This document shows positions 6,203 through 13,111 of a DNA stretch of 15,335 nt, in pieces. The stretch lies in assembly GCA_902386085.1 (NCBI GenBank), contig CABMIA010000190.1, forward strand, positions 1-15,335, given 5' to 3'. The notes beneath the pieces are model-generated. The model was not told the origin of the DNA. It worked only from the letters and a program-made list of their open reading frames with translations, and did no database searches. The stretch comes from an uncultured archaeon. GTDB lineage: Archaea; Halobacteriota; Methanosarcinia; Methanosarcinales; Methanoperedenaceae. The position numbers were made by a program, and so were the translations under genes. How positions within the stretch are numbered: position 1 is the stretch's first letter; every line of letters starts with the position of its first letter.

Positions 6203-7252
6203 CTAAAAAATCTTGAAAAACCTGTCTGCGATCTCAACCGCTTTGGTTATGAGGCGTGCGCTCATTTCAAGGTCGCTCATGCTCAGCACTGTTACAGGTG
6301 TATGGATATACCTGGAAGGCGTGCTGATAACGCCAGTTGGTATGCCTTCGCGGGAAAGATGTATTGCGGATGCATCGGTTGTCCCGCCCGCACCCACTTT
6401 CAACTGGTAAGGGATGTTACCTGCCTCTGCCGCGCCTTTTAACCAGTTCAATACTGTTTCGGTGACGATTATTCCTTCCCCTTCTGCATCGCTCACCGTA
6501 ATAGCCGGTCCTTTTCCTATTTCAAGCGAGAAGTCCTTCTTCTCAATGCCCGGATGGTCTCCTGCAACGGTAACCTCTGACACCAGGGCAACGTCGGGAT
6601 TCAGCATGAAAGCCGAGGTTCTGGCGCCTTTTAACCCCACTTCCTCCTGCACCGTGAAAACAGCATGGACTGTGGCTTTTACTTCCTTCATTGAGCGAAG
6701 CGCCTCAATGATCACCGCACAGCCTCCCCTGTCATCAAGGGCTTTGCCTGTAACCCTGTCATTACCGAGCGACTTAAATTCCATATCAGGAGTTATAGGC
6801 GTCCCGACGTTAACGCCTATCTTTTCTGCGTCTTCCCGGCTCACTGCTCCCACATCTATAAACATGCCCTCGGACGGTACGGGTTTCTTTCTCTCCTCTT
6901 CTTTCATGGCATGGGGAGGCTTTCCGCCGATCACGCCGTAAACCGGGCCTTTTGCCGTATGCAGCAACATCCTCTTGTTGAGGAGCGTCTGGTCAAACCA
7001 ACCGCCTGTTTTTGTAAAATAGATAAAACCTTTCTCATCCACATATTTTACCATGAGACCGATCTCATCCATATGGGCCGCAAGCATTAATGTCGGCGAG
7101 CCACCGTATTTTGTGGCAATAAGGTTTCCCATTTTATCAGTTTTGATCTCGTCAACATAAGGCCTTATCTCGTCCTCTATGATCTGCCTGATATTCCCTT
7201 CGTACCCTGAAACCCCGTGGGCATTGGATAACCTTTCCAGAAGAATTTTCAT
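6203..7252 (-). CDS. M42-family metalloaminopeptidase (TET-like)
   Basis: A 349-residue protein, the usual length for M42 peptidases, which assemble into hollow tetrahedral dodecamers and trim peptides in the cytosol. Expected dimetal ligands and catalytic residues are all visible: H60 and D62 in AAHMDEIG, D173 in KALDDRGG, E203/E204 in VQEEVG, E226 in VSEVTVAGDHPG, and H317 in SRYIHTPV. Many relatives carry Asp where E226 sits, so substrate or metal preference may differ slightly. The start ATG (7250-7252) lacks a strong Shine-Dalgarno site, and the next upstream ATG is followed at once by a stop. The gene converges with the STAND locus, 78 bases apart. Older databases call this family endoglucanase M, which is a misannotation. 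Confidence 0.93.
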   Translation of the reverse strand: MKILLERLSNAHGVSGYEGNIRQIIEDEIRPYVDEIKTDKMGNLIATKYGGSPTLMLAAHMDEIGLMVKYVDEKGFIYFTKTGGWFDQTLLNKRMLLHTAKGPVYGVIGGKPPHAMKEEERKKPVPSEGMFIDVGAVSREDAEKIGVNVGTPITPDMEFKSLGNDRVTGKALDDRGGCAVIIEALRSMKEVKATVHAVFTVQEEVGLKGARTSAFMLNPDVALVSEVTVAGDHPGIEKKDFSLEIGKGPAITVSDAEGEGIIVTETVLNWLKGAAEAGNIPYQLKVGAGGTTDASAIHLSREGIPTGVISTPSRYIHTPVTVLSMSDLEMSARLITKAVEIADRFFKIF

Positions 7253-7340
7253 TCCATTCGTAAATGATCGCCTGTTTCTAATTGGAAGGATGAGCTATCA
7301 AGCTATCGGAAAAGCAATCCTAATATCAACCGAGGAAAAG

Positions 7341-7350
7341 TATAAATATA
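7341..7350 (+). promoter_or_regulatory. TATA-like promoter of the small membrane peptide
   Basis: tataaatata lies about 50 bases before the probable TTG start at 7391. The predicted transcript start is near 7371, so the AGGAGG at 7375-7380 would be almost at the 5' end of the mRNA. Confidence 0.4.
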
Positions 7351-7390
7351 ATTATATGTATTATAAACAACAGCAGGAGGTATGATTAGC

Positions 7391-7543
7391 TTGAACATCA
7401 AAATGGCAGGTCGTATAGTGTATGCAATAGGAATAATAGGCGGTGTTGAAGGGGCGACTTTGAGAGGCATGCAGGGCATCGGGATCAGCATTGCAGCCTT
7501 GATCGTGATCATAATCGGCAGCTACATGATTGATAAGCAGTAA
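7391..7543 (+). CDS. Small membrane peptide, about 50 residues
   Basis: Short gene reading (M)NIKMAGRIVYAIGIIGG and ending GSYMIDKQ. It contains two hydrophobic stretches, IVYAIGIIGG near residue 8 and ISIAALIVIIIGSYMI near the C terminus, separated by the polar, glycine-rich EGATLRGMQG, so one or two membrane passes are likely. A consensus AGGAGG (7375-7380) lies ten bases before the TTG at 7391. The ATG at 7382 in the same frame is only one base from that motif, too close for use, so I prefer TTG. A TATA-like box and a downstream T run fit a single-gene transcript. I do not recognise the family. Confidence 0.6.
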   Translation: MNIKMAGRIVYAIGIIGGVEGATLRGMQGIGISIAALIVIIIGSYMIDKQ

Positions 7544-7545
7544 TT

Positions 7546-7555
7546 CTTTTTTTTC
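7546..7555 (+). terminator. T-rich terminator after the small membrane peptide
   Basis: Just after the TAA comes a run of eight T (7547-7554) followed by ctttg. A plain T run like this is a typical archaeal intrinsic termination signal. No stem precedes it. Confidence 0.45.
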
Positions 7556-7629
7556 TTTGCGTAAACATTAACATCGAACTAATACAAGCCCAATTTTGTT
7601 AGCAGAGCTGAACATTAACCGAGTCATTA

Positions 7630-7660
7630 CCTCGGACTCCGCTTCGCTAAAAGTCCGAGG
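7630..7660. repeat. Perfect 9-bp hairpin
   Basis: cctcggact (7630-7638) pairs exactly with agtccgagg (7652-7660) around a 13-base loop ccgcttcgctaaa. The loop and stem words resemble a palindrome I associate with repeated elements in methanogen genomes, which is recollection rather than a search. It lies in the gap downstream of the basic-protein gene and is not part of an obvious gene. Confidence 0.55.
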
Positions 7661-7664
7661 CATC

Positions 7665-7691
7665 AATGGAGTGCATGATGTTTTCTCCATT
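7665..7691. repeat. Second 7-bp hairpin next to the first
   Basis: aatggag (7665-7671) pairs with ctccatt (7685-7691) around a 13-base loop. Together with the hairpin four bases upstream it makes a tandem of two stem-loops, each with a 13-base loop. Function unknown; possibly part of a repeat element or the 3' end of the minus-strand transcript of the basic protein. Confidence 0.4.
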
Positions 7692-7735
7692 GTCGCATTG
7701 GAATGTATCGAAAAGGGGGTACGAATAACTTCTCA

Positions 7736-7972
7736 TTATTTGGACGGGTTAATTGGTCCTCTCTTCTTGGTAGTAGCTGCTCCGCACTTTGCCATTTCTA
7801 CTTTTCTTGGATTTTGCGTATACCCTAGCCGTAGATATTTTGTCTTCTTATCGGTTATTTTATTCTTTGCAATAGAACCAACTTTGTTAGTCCCCCATTC
7901 TTTTACATACTTTGTTTCCATTGCCTTCGTGAATATTGGCATCTTATGTCTTTCAAGATGGTGATGTACCAT
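7736..7972 (-). CDS. Small basic protein of unknown function, 78 residues
   Basis: Reads MVHHHLERHKMPIFTKAMET, then KYVKEWGTNKVGSIAKNK, and ends CGAATTKKRGPINPSK. It is rich in Lys/Arg/His (net strongly positive), with one Cys and no membrane segment or recognisable zinc motif. Gene status is supported by a strong ribosome site, AGGAG, six bases before the ATG at 7970-7972, and by AT-rich promoter-like DNA upstream. An internal ATG at MPIFTK is an alternative start. The composition suits a nucleic-acid-binding protein, but nothing more specific can be said. Two hairpins lie downstream of its stop. Confidence 0.6.
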   Translation of the reverse strand: MVHHHLERHKMPIFTKAMETKYVKEWGTNKVGSIAKNKITDKKTKYLRLGYTQNPRKVEMAKCGAATTKKRGPINPSK

Positions 7973-8193
7973 AATAATCTCCTATTTTTGCTGTTTAAGA
8001 TAGTCTTGTTAAGAACATAAGCTTTTGTGTTCAAATATTCTATAAATTATATTATTTCTTGATTAATTAAGCTAAATACGCTATACTAGGTCTCAAAATA
8101 CGAAAAAAGACTAATATGTGTTTAGCATATTGATTTCCGATTAATTATGTAAAACGTTTTAATATAACATTATACACTTTAAAATTTAGATGT

Positions 8194-8637
8194 TTAAATA
8201 AAAAATAAAATAAAAAATACCATAGCAAGTGCAATTTCAACAGATAGAGAGATAAGTGCCAATTTTAAAAAATTATGTGCTAGACTAGTGATACAGGTCC
8301 ATTCTTTTTGCTCATTATCTGTCAAAGAATGCTTTCGCTTATAACGATAATCTAAATGTCGACTATGTGATTCAAGCCCAAAATATATATTTAGCAATGA
8401 AAAAGCAGACGTTAATAAACCAGCGATAGAAGAAATTATTACAAACCACACAAGATTTCCTACTTCATTGCGGTATTTAATAGTAAAATCGACTAAGAAA
8501 GCTATAATGGCAGCACTTCCAGTAATTAAAAAATAAGTAAGTTGCTGCTTAAAATCAAGAAACTTTTCAACCTGAGCATCAACTTTAAACCCATATTCGT
8601 CATCTCCATTTTGATTTTGAGGTTGGTCATTACCCAT
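8194..8637 (-). CDS. Three-helix membrane protein of unknown function
   Basis: 147 residues. A polar, Asn/Gln/Asp-rich N terminus of about 20 residues is followed by VEKFLDFKQQ, then TM1 (about 31-52), TM2 (about 61-88), a charged cytosolic loop with SRHLDYRYKRKHSLTDNEQK (91-111), and TM3 (about 122-147) reaching the C terminus. There is no signal peptide. The layout, short helices with a soluble connecting segment, resembles small SLATT-like membrane effectors associated with nucleotide-signalling immunity, but no diagnostic motif is seen and the likeness is only in layout. AGGAG lies about eight bases before the ATG, and a second ggagaaaatagg copy lies just upstream. The 220-base gap to the basic-protein gene downstream on the same strand is very AT-rich and empty. 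Confidence 0.65.
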   Translation of the reverse strand: MGNDQPQNQNGDDEYGFKVDAQVEKFLDFKQQLTYFLITGSAAIIAFLVDFTIKYRNEVGNLVWFVIISSIAGLLTSAFSLLNIYFGLESHSRHLDYRYKRKHSLTDNEQKEWTCITSLAHNFLKLALISLSVEIALAMVFFILFFI

Positions 8638-8644
8638 TCCCGAT

Positions 8645-8662
8645 TCTCCTATTTTCTCCTAT
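8645..8662. repeat. Duplicated ribosome-site-like word
   Basis: tctcctat occurs twice, ten bases apart (8645-8652 and 8655-8662). On the minus strand this gives two ataggaga motifs upstream of the membrane-protein start; the nearer copy is the likely Shine-Dalgarno site. Confidence 0.4.
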
Positions 8663-8668
8663 TAATAG

Positions 8669-8788
8669 TGCGCACACATTTCAATGCAAAATACTATTCT
8701 AATCGTCAGTATATTAATTTTTTGCCAGAGAGTTCATTGTGTAGAGTTCATTGATTCATGATTTGTACTGCGCACACAGAATGCAAAA
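8669..8788. repeat. Pair of direct repeats, tgcgcacaca ... aatgcaaaa
   Basis: tgcgcacaca followed by aatgcaaaa is found at 8669-8691 and again at 8769-8788, with a spacer of four bases in the first copy and one in the second. A separate 11-base word agagttcattg is repeated at 8729-8739 and 8743-8753 between them. These could be operator sites, or relics of the mobile element whose transposase debris lies next door. No gene is visible in 8640-8835. Confidence 0.45.
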
Positions 8789-8835
8789 CCCGCTGAACTA
8801 AGCATTTCTAAGCCTAGAAGTCACATACACCGTAC

Positions 8836-9150
8836 TTAAGAACGAGGCCTGTACATATCGCTTTTTGCATGGTGTGTATCCTGACCGCTTATATATTTCT
8901 CAACAACCTCCTATCCATTCCCTACAGACCCATGGTAGCAGCTCGGAGCCCATAGATGCTCCCCACAAAACTCCCTGAGATGGGGAAATTCTTTCCTGAG
9001 TATCCTGCTTGTCCGTCCTTTCAGTCTCTTTGCGATAAAACTGAGCGAATATTTCGGCGGGTATTTGAAAAATATACGGACATGGTCGGGATTTACCGCA
9101 ATTCGATTATTGCAGTATAAGGGGCGTCTGTATTCGTCTGCGGGTTTTTG
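8836..9150 (-). pseudogene. IS200/IS605-type transposase (TnpA) remnant
   Basis: Minus-strand translation recovers pieces of an IS200-like Y1 transposase: EYRRPLY, then NPDHVRIFFKYPPKYSLSFI, AKRLKGRTSRILRKEFPHL and REFCGEHLWAPSCYHGSVGN, then after an in-frame TAG EVVEKYISGQ, which contains the position of the catalytic tyrosine. The HUH motif is damaged (HVR where HVH is expected), the stretch between the start region and NPDHV is far too short, and no start codon is evident. The element is therefore dead. I found no clear hairpin ends. The relic fills most of the gap before rubrerythrin. Confidence 0.75.
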
Positions 9151-9249
9151 GTCGCACCAATGCGCAACGCAACAGCCTCATTATTTCCAAAAGCTTATAC
9201 ACATAAAAACCAAGTTATTCTACCATAAAAAACAATGCGAGGATTTCGA

Positions 9250-9822
9250 ATGAACTTTAAAGGCAGCAGAACCGAAAAGAATCTTTTAGCAGCATTTGCC
9301 GGGGAATCCCAGGCAAGGAACAGGTACACATATTTTGCAGGCGCGGCAAAAAATGAAGGACTTGAGCAGATCTCCGGGATTTTCCTTGAGACTGCGGACA
9401 ACGAAAAAGAACATGCCAAAGTCTTCTTCAAGCACCTCCAGGGAGGTAGCGCTGAAATAACAGCTATGTATCCGGCAGGCGTGATCGGAAAGACCGCAGA
9501 CAACCTCTTTGCAGCCGCGGAAGGGGAAAAACTGGAATGGGAGACGCTCTATCCCGGATTTGCAGAAGTTGCGAAAGAAGAGGGATTCCAGGCTGTCGCT
9601 GACTCATTTACTGAAGTCGCTGAAGTGGAACGCTTTCATGAACGGCGATACAGGGAGCTAATAAAGAATGTAAAAGCAGGCTCTGTCTTCAAAAAGAACA
9701 AAACCGTAAAATGGCACTGCAGGAACTGCGGGTATATCCATGAAGGCACAGAAGCGCCTGATGTATGCCCTGCTTGCAAGCATGCCCGGTCATATTATGA
9801 GGTACTTGCAGAGAACTGGTAG
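9250..9822 (+). CDS. rbr: Rubrerythrin
   Basis: 190 residues, normal for rubrerythrin, a cytosolic non-haem peroxidase that reduces hydrogen peroxide in anaerobes. The ferritin-like diiron domain is complete: E19 in AFAGESQARNRY, E52/H55 in NEKEHAK, E93/E96 in EGEKLEWE, and E127/H130 in EVERFH. The C-terminal rubredoxin-like domain has CRNCGY (C157, C160) and CPACKH (C173, C176). I choose the ATG at 9250 because GAGG lies seven bases upstream and family members begin close to this point. An in-frame ATG at 9235 would add five residues and has no ribosome site. The gene is followed by a cysteine-cluster gene seven bases downstream, so the two probably form an operon. Confidence 0.95.
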   Translation: MNFKGSRTEKNLLAAFAGESQARNRYTYFAGAAKNEGLEQISGIFLETADNEKEHAKVFFKHLQGGSAEITAMYPAGVIGKTADNLFAAAEGEKLEWETLYPGFAEVAKEEGFQAVADSFTEVAEVERFHERRYRELIKNVKAGSVFKKNKTVKWHCRNCGYIHEGTEAPDVCPACKHARSYYEVLAENW

Positions 9823-9829
9823 TTTTCCT

Positions 9830-10255
9830 ATGAGTGGCACAAATGGCGCCCTTGATTGTGATATCAAGCTCTGCGATTCGCTTTGCTGCCGCAACTGTCC
9901 TGTTCTCACAGAAAATGAGGCCGCGGAGTTGATCGAAAAGGTCAGGAAAGAATATGGCCTGGAGCTTGATCCAAAAAAGTATTTCAAACAGGCGGCGGGA
10001 GAGCACGGGCTGTACTATGCTGTTAAGATGATCAAAGGACAGTGCATCTTCCTGAACAGGGAGAAACGCTGCCGCATATACAGATGCCGCCCGACATTGT
10101 GTGAATTGTATCCAGTCATTGATGTGGATGCGGTGGATGAGCGGTGCCCAATTGTCGGGGAACTCCCTCATGTGATGCTGGCCACTTTGAAGCAGCGGTA
10201 TGCTGATGAGGTTGATAAGAGGGTAAAGATGGAGCAGACGTTCAGGTTTGTTTAG
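9830..10255 (+). CDS. YkgJ-family cysteine-cluster protein
   Basis: 141 residues beginning MSGTNGALDCDIKLCD. Cysteines are arranged as C-x5-C-x3-CC-x2-C near the N terminus (CDIKLCDSLCCRNC), and again as GQC, then C-x4-C-x4-C in CRIYRCRPTLCELYP, the pattern of the YkgJ / UPF0153 putative Fe-S or zinc-binding family. The biochemical role of the family is not settled. Seven bases separate it from the rubrerythrin stop, with no independent promoter, so co-expression with the peroxide-defence gene is likely. The ATG at 9830 has only a weak ribosome site, consistent with translation from the upstream gene. Confidence 0.85.
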   Translation: MSGTNGALDCDIKLCDSLCCRNCPVLTENEAAELIEKVRKEYGLELDPKKYFKQAAGEHGLYYAVKMIKGQCIFLNREKRCRIYRCRPTLCELYPVIDVDAVDERCPIVGELPHVMLATLKQRYADEVDKRVKMEQTFRFV

Positions 10256-10281
10256 GGAAGGATAATAAAAGGTAAAAAATC

Positions 10282-10575
10282 ATGAGCAGTATAATTTATA
10301 ACGGTGTAGAAGCGCTAGTTAAAAGGGGTATTTATTCCACAAAAGATGAACTTATCGAAGACGCCCTGAGAACTTTTTTTGAGTTTAGAAAGGATATGCG
10401 GGTAGCTGCAGTAATAGAGTTATATAAAACTGAAGAAATGTCTATTTCAAAGGCCGCTGAGTTGGCAGGAGTAAGCACGGAAGAGATAAAAGATTTTTTG
10501 GAAAAGGCCGGGGTAAAGATAAGGAGAGGTTTATCAGGAGATAAAGGGTCACAACTGGCAAGGCTGGTTAGATGA
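10282..10575 (+). CDS. UPF0175-type antitoxin
   Basis: 97 residues. The N-terminal part (NGVEALVKRGIYSTKDELIEDALRTFF) is ribbon-helix-helix-like and is followed by a helix-turn-helix SISKAAELAGVSTEEIKDFLEKAG, the arrangement of UPF0175 proteins, which act as antitoxins to PIN-domain toxins. Its stop overlaps the start of the next gene (ATGA, 10572-10575), the classic coupled toxin-antitoxin layout. An aaaggt motif lies before the ATG. It probably represses its own promoter. It appears intact although the toxin is shortened. Confidence 0.85.
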   Translation: MSSIIYNGVEALVKRGIYSTKDELIEDALRTFFEFRKDMRVAAVIELYKTEEMSISKAAELAGVSTEEIKDFLEKAGVKIRRGLSGDKGSQLARLVR

Positions 10576-10883
10576 TAATCGATACCTGTATCTTGAGTTC
10601 CCTTGCAAAAATAGATAGGTTAGATTTATTGGATATCCTATTCAAGAAGCATATCTGTTATATTACATCATCAGTGTTAAATGAATTAAACGCAAACAAG
10701 ATTGCAGGGTTTAAATTTGTTGAGAAAATTGAGCAAATGGTAAGATTCATCGATGCAAAAAATAAAATTTGTGTCTTATCACCAGCTTTAGAAGAAATTA
10801 CTGAAAATCTGAAGCAAAAAGATTACTATCTGTTTTCCGAAGATGATCTAATGGGACTTTTTGCTTTTTTCCCAAACAATTAA
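10572..10883 (+). CDS. PIN-domain toxin, C-terminally shortened
   Basis: 103 residues of a PIN-like ribonuclease (VapC/DUF3368 style). Visible: MIIDTCILSSLAKIDRLDLL with the first acidic residue D4, SSVLNELNAN with E38, and FSEDDLMGLFAF (88-99) corresponding to the conserved S-x-x-D-x2-A segment with D91/D92. Relatives continue for about 40-60 more residues through a TDD-like strand with the last acidic residue; here the protein ends PNN right after the third acidic position. I saw no continuation in the other two frames, so a deletion is more likely than a single frameshift. The remaining protein may fold poorly and be inactive, leaving an orphan antitoxin. Confidence 0.7.
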   Translation: MIIDTCILSSLAKIDRLDLLDILFKKHICYITSSVLNELNANKIAGFKFVEKIEQMVRFIDAKNKICVLSPALEEITENLKQKDYYLFSEDDLMGLFAFFPNN

Positions 10884-10963
10884 CTATCCTTTATTAAGCC
10901 ATTTCCCGGAAAATAGTTGAAAATTATGTTAATGGAATTAGTTCAAAGAATTTTTTATACATC

Positions 10964-12325
10964 ATGTGCGGAATAGCCGGCACCGTTGCAGCCGATTCGG
11001 AAAGCCTTGTCAGGAAAATGCTTGAAGTAATCAAGCACAGGGGACCTGACGGCTCAGGAGTAATTTCCAGCAGTAGCATCACCCTCGGCAATGTTCTTCT
11101 TAAAATCACGGGGAATAAAACCCAGCCTGTTCATAACGGCGGCGCTCTCACGTACAATGGGGAGATTTACAATTTTAAAGAAATAGCTGAAAAGCTGGAT
11201 CTTAAGACCGGTTCAGACAGCGATGCTCTTTTTGCTCTCATTAAATCAAAAGGCACAGAGGCAGCCGTACAGGAACTCGACGGCGACTACGCATTCGCTT
11301 ATTTATCCGGCGATGGGCTTGAGCTTGCGCGAGACCCCGCAGGCGTAAAGCCGCTGTATTATGGTTATTCTGAAGGAATGTTTGCTTTCGCATCTGAGAA
11401 AAAAGCTCTATTAGCAATAGGCATGAACACGGTTTTTCCGCTCAAACCCGGGAATATGCTTCTCTTTACTCACGACAAAATAGTGCAAAAAAAAATTGCG
11501 TGCTTTGCCCCGGGCAAGAGGATAACAGATGAAAATGAGGCATCTGAGCATTTATTCACAGCGATCGGGAAAGCCGTAAAAAAGCGAAGATATATTCCTT
11601 CAGGCATTGCATTCTCAGGCGGTCTTGACAGCTCGCTCATTGCTGCGCTTTCCCGTGATTCTGAATTGTTCACGGTGGGTATGGCGGGCTCACATGATAT
11701 CCATCAGTCAAAAAAAGCCGCACAAATTCTCGGACTTCCGGATAAGCTCCATCTGCATGAACTCACACCTGAAGAGATCGAATCTGCGGTAATTCCTGTG
11801 ATCAGGGCGATCGAGTCATCAGACCCGCTAAAGGTAAGTATCGCCATGCCGCTGTTTTTTGCATCAAAGGATGCCAATGATTGCGGAATCAGGGTGATGC
11901 TTTCAGGACAGGGAGCGGATGAACTTTTCGGTGGTTATAAGAGGTATGAGTCCCTGGCTCCCGGTGAGCTTGAAACTGCGCTGAGGCATGACCTTGACAA
12001 TATAGCAGAGAACAATCTTGAGCGGGATGACGCTGTGACGATGGCAAACGCTGTCGAGCTTCGCGTACCTTACCTTGACAGGGAGGTCGTGGAACTGGCT
12101 TTAGGGATCGATCCCGGGCTTAAGATAAGCCATGGAATAAGGAAATACATTCTGCGCAAAGCCGCAGGGAAAATCCTGCCATCGGAGCTGGCTTTGAAAG
12201 AAAAAAAGGCAGCACAGTACAGCAGCGGGATATATTCTGCACTTCTGAAGATAGCAAAGAAAAACGGGTTCAGAGGAGACCGGTTCCTGGGCAGGTACTT
12301 GGAAGAGATGAAGTCAGGTTTGTGA
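10964..12325 (+). CDS. asnB: Asparagine synthetase, glutamine-hydrolysing (short archaeal form)
   Basis: 453 residues. The N-terminal class II glutamine amidotransferase starts MCGIAG with nucleophile C2, and shows RGPDGSG (26-32), YNGEIYN (64-70) and the conserved DPAGVKPLYY (124-133). The C-terminal synthetase domain has the PPi loop SGGLDSS (218-224) and SGQGADELFGGY (314-325), then ELRVPYLDREVVELAL. It converts aspartate and glutamine to asparagine and glutamate with ATP. It is about 100 residues shorter than bacterial AsnB, as is common in archaea. No Shine-Dalgarno site precedes the ATG, which fits a short-leader or leaderless transcript. It converges with hisI with only seven bases between the stops. 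Confidence 0.92.
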   Translation: MCGIAGTVAADSESLVRKMLEVIKHRGPDGSGVISSSSITLGNVLLKITGNKTQPVHNGGALTYNGEIYNFKEIAEKLDLKTGSDSDALFALIKSKGTEAAVQELDGDYAFAYLSGDGLELARDPAGVKPLYYGYSEGMFAFASEKKALLAIGMNTVFPLKPGNMLLFTHDKIVQKKIACFAPGKRITDENEASEHLFTAIGKAVKKRRYIPSGIAFSGGLDSSLIAALSRDSELFTVGMAGSHDIHQSKKAAQILGLPDKLHLHELTPEEIESAVIPVIRAIESSDPLKVSIAMPLFFASKDANDCGIRVMLSGQGADELFGGYKRYESLAPGELETALRHDLDNIAENNLERDDAVTMANAVELRVPYLDREVVELALGIDPGLKISHGIRKYILRKAAGKILPSELALKEKKAAQYSSGIYSALLKIAKKNGFRGDRFLGRYLEEMKSGL

Positions 12326-12332
12326 ATAGCTT

Positions 12333-12698
12333 CTATTTCTTATAAACATCATCCGGCTCGAACAATTTCTCACCGATCACTTCTCCTTCGATCGTCCTGT
12401 AAAAACACGACCTGTAACCCGTGTGGCAGGCGCCGCCGATCTGCTCGACTTTAAGGAGCACTGCATCCGCATCACAGTCTATTAAAATATCGTGGACGAT
12501 CTGCTCATGACCTGAAGTTTCCCCTTTCTTCCAGAGTTTGCGCCTGCTCCTGCTCCAGTAAAATGCACGCTTTGTACTGATGGTTTTGTCCAGGGCTTCC
12601 CTGTCCATGAAAGCCACCATGAGAACCTCGCCTGTTTTGTAATCCTGGGCTATGGCTGTTATGAGGCCATTATCGAATTTCAGGTCTTTGATGTCCAT
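12333..12698 (-). CDS. hisI: Phosphoribosyl-AMP cyclohydrolase
   Basis: 121 residues, typical of the stand-alone archaeal enzyme, which hydrolyses the adenine ring of PR-AMP in histidine biosynthesis. Signatures: VAFMDREAL, the substrate region [19 protein letters not shown], the metal-binding [11 protein letters not shown], and the catalytic cysteines in [14 protein letters not shown]. No fused HisE (pyrophosphohydrolase) domain is present, unlike many bacteria. The ATG at 12696-12698 has gagagg two bases upstream, close for a ribosome site. A TTATTAAA element around 12721-12730 could drive a short-leader transcript. Confidence 0.95.
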   Translation of the reverse strand: MDIKDLKFDNGLITAIAQDYKTGEVLMVAFMDREALDKTISTKRAFYWSRSRRKLWKKGETSGHEQIVHDILIDCDADAVLLKVEQIGGACHTGYRSCFYRTIEGEVIGEKLFEPDDVYKK

Positions 12699-13111
12699 GG
12701 CCTCTCAGGCGACCTGAAGGTTTAATAAGTTATCCGAAAAAGGCTTGACGTTCCAGAATGTGAAAAATAGATGCTTATACAGAAGATTGATGGCAGGTTT
12801 GTGCCTGAATTTCAGCATCCATGGAGGAATTTTTGCTTCATATTGACTATACGCGCATGACCATTTTGGCTTTAGTCACTGGCCTTGGAATCGATTGTAT
12901 TTCTGTTGTGTTTGCTTGATTTCTGAATATCTATTTAGGTGCAAGTAAGTTAAAAAAGGTCCTGGTTCACATTACGGCAATAATTTGTAGAATGATGTTT
13001 AATTTTTAACGTATAGTTGTCTATGAACTTTATTTCATAGATTGATATAAAAAAGCGTCTGTAGGGGGACTTTTTCATATCAGGAATTTATAAAAGCTAT
13101 TTCGTTTCTTA
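12699..13111. other. 413-base AT-rich gap without a supported gene
   Basis: I saw no tRNA, no convincing ORF and no clear transposase remains. A 29-codon frame at 12771 (MLIQKIDGRF...) has no ribosome site and is not recognised. The one structured element is a hairpin, tctatgaa (13020-13027) pairing with ttcataga (13034-13041) around six bases. The segment nearest 12700 should carry the hisI promoter. Confidence 0.5.
13020..13041. repeat. 8-bp hairpin
   Basis: tctatgaa and ttcataga pair perfectly around ctttat. It lies about 70 bases beyond the 3' end of the minus-strand 242-residue gene. A terminator or repeat role is possible but unproven. Confidence 0.4.

Noticed and set aside
6414..6941. 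Plus-strand frame of 175 codons opposite the M42 peptidase
   Set aside because: Complement of catalytic-domain sequence; Ser/Pro-rich shadow composition.
7596..7964. Plus-strand hydrophobic frame of 122 codons opposite the basic protein
   Set aside because: The minus-strand gene has a strong AGGAG site; the hydrophobic reading is what the complement of Lys-rich codons gives.
9689..10171. Minus-strand frame of 160 codons opposite rubrerythrin and the YkgJ gene
   Set aside because: Overlaps two conserved plus-strand genes and shows no family features.
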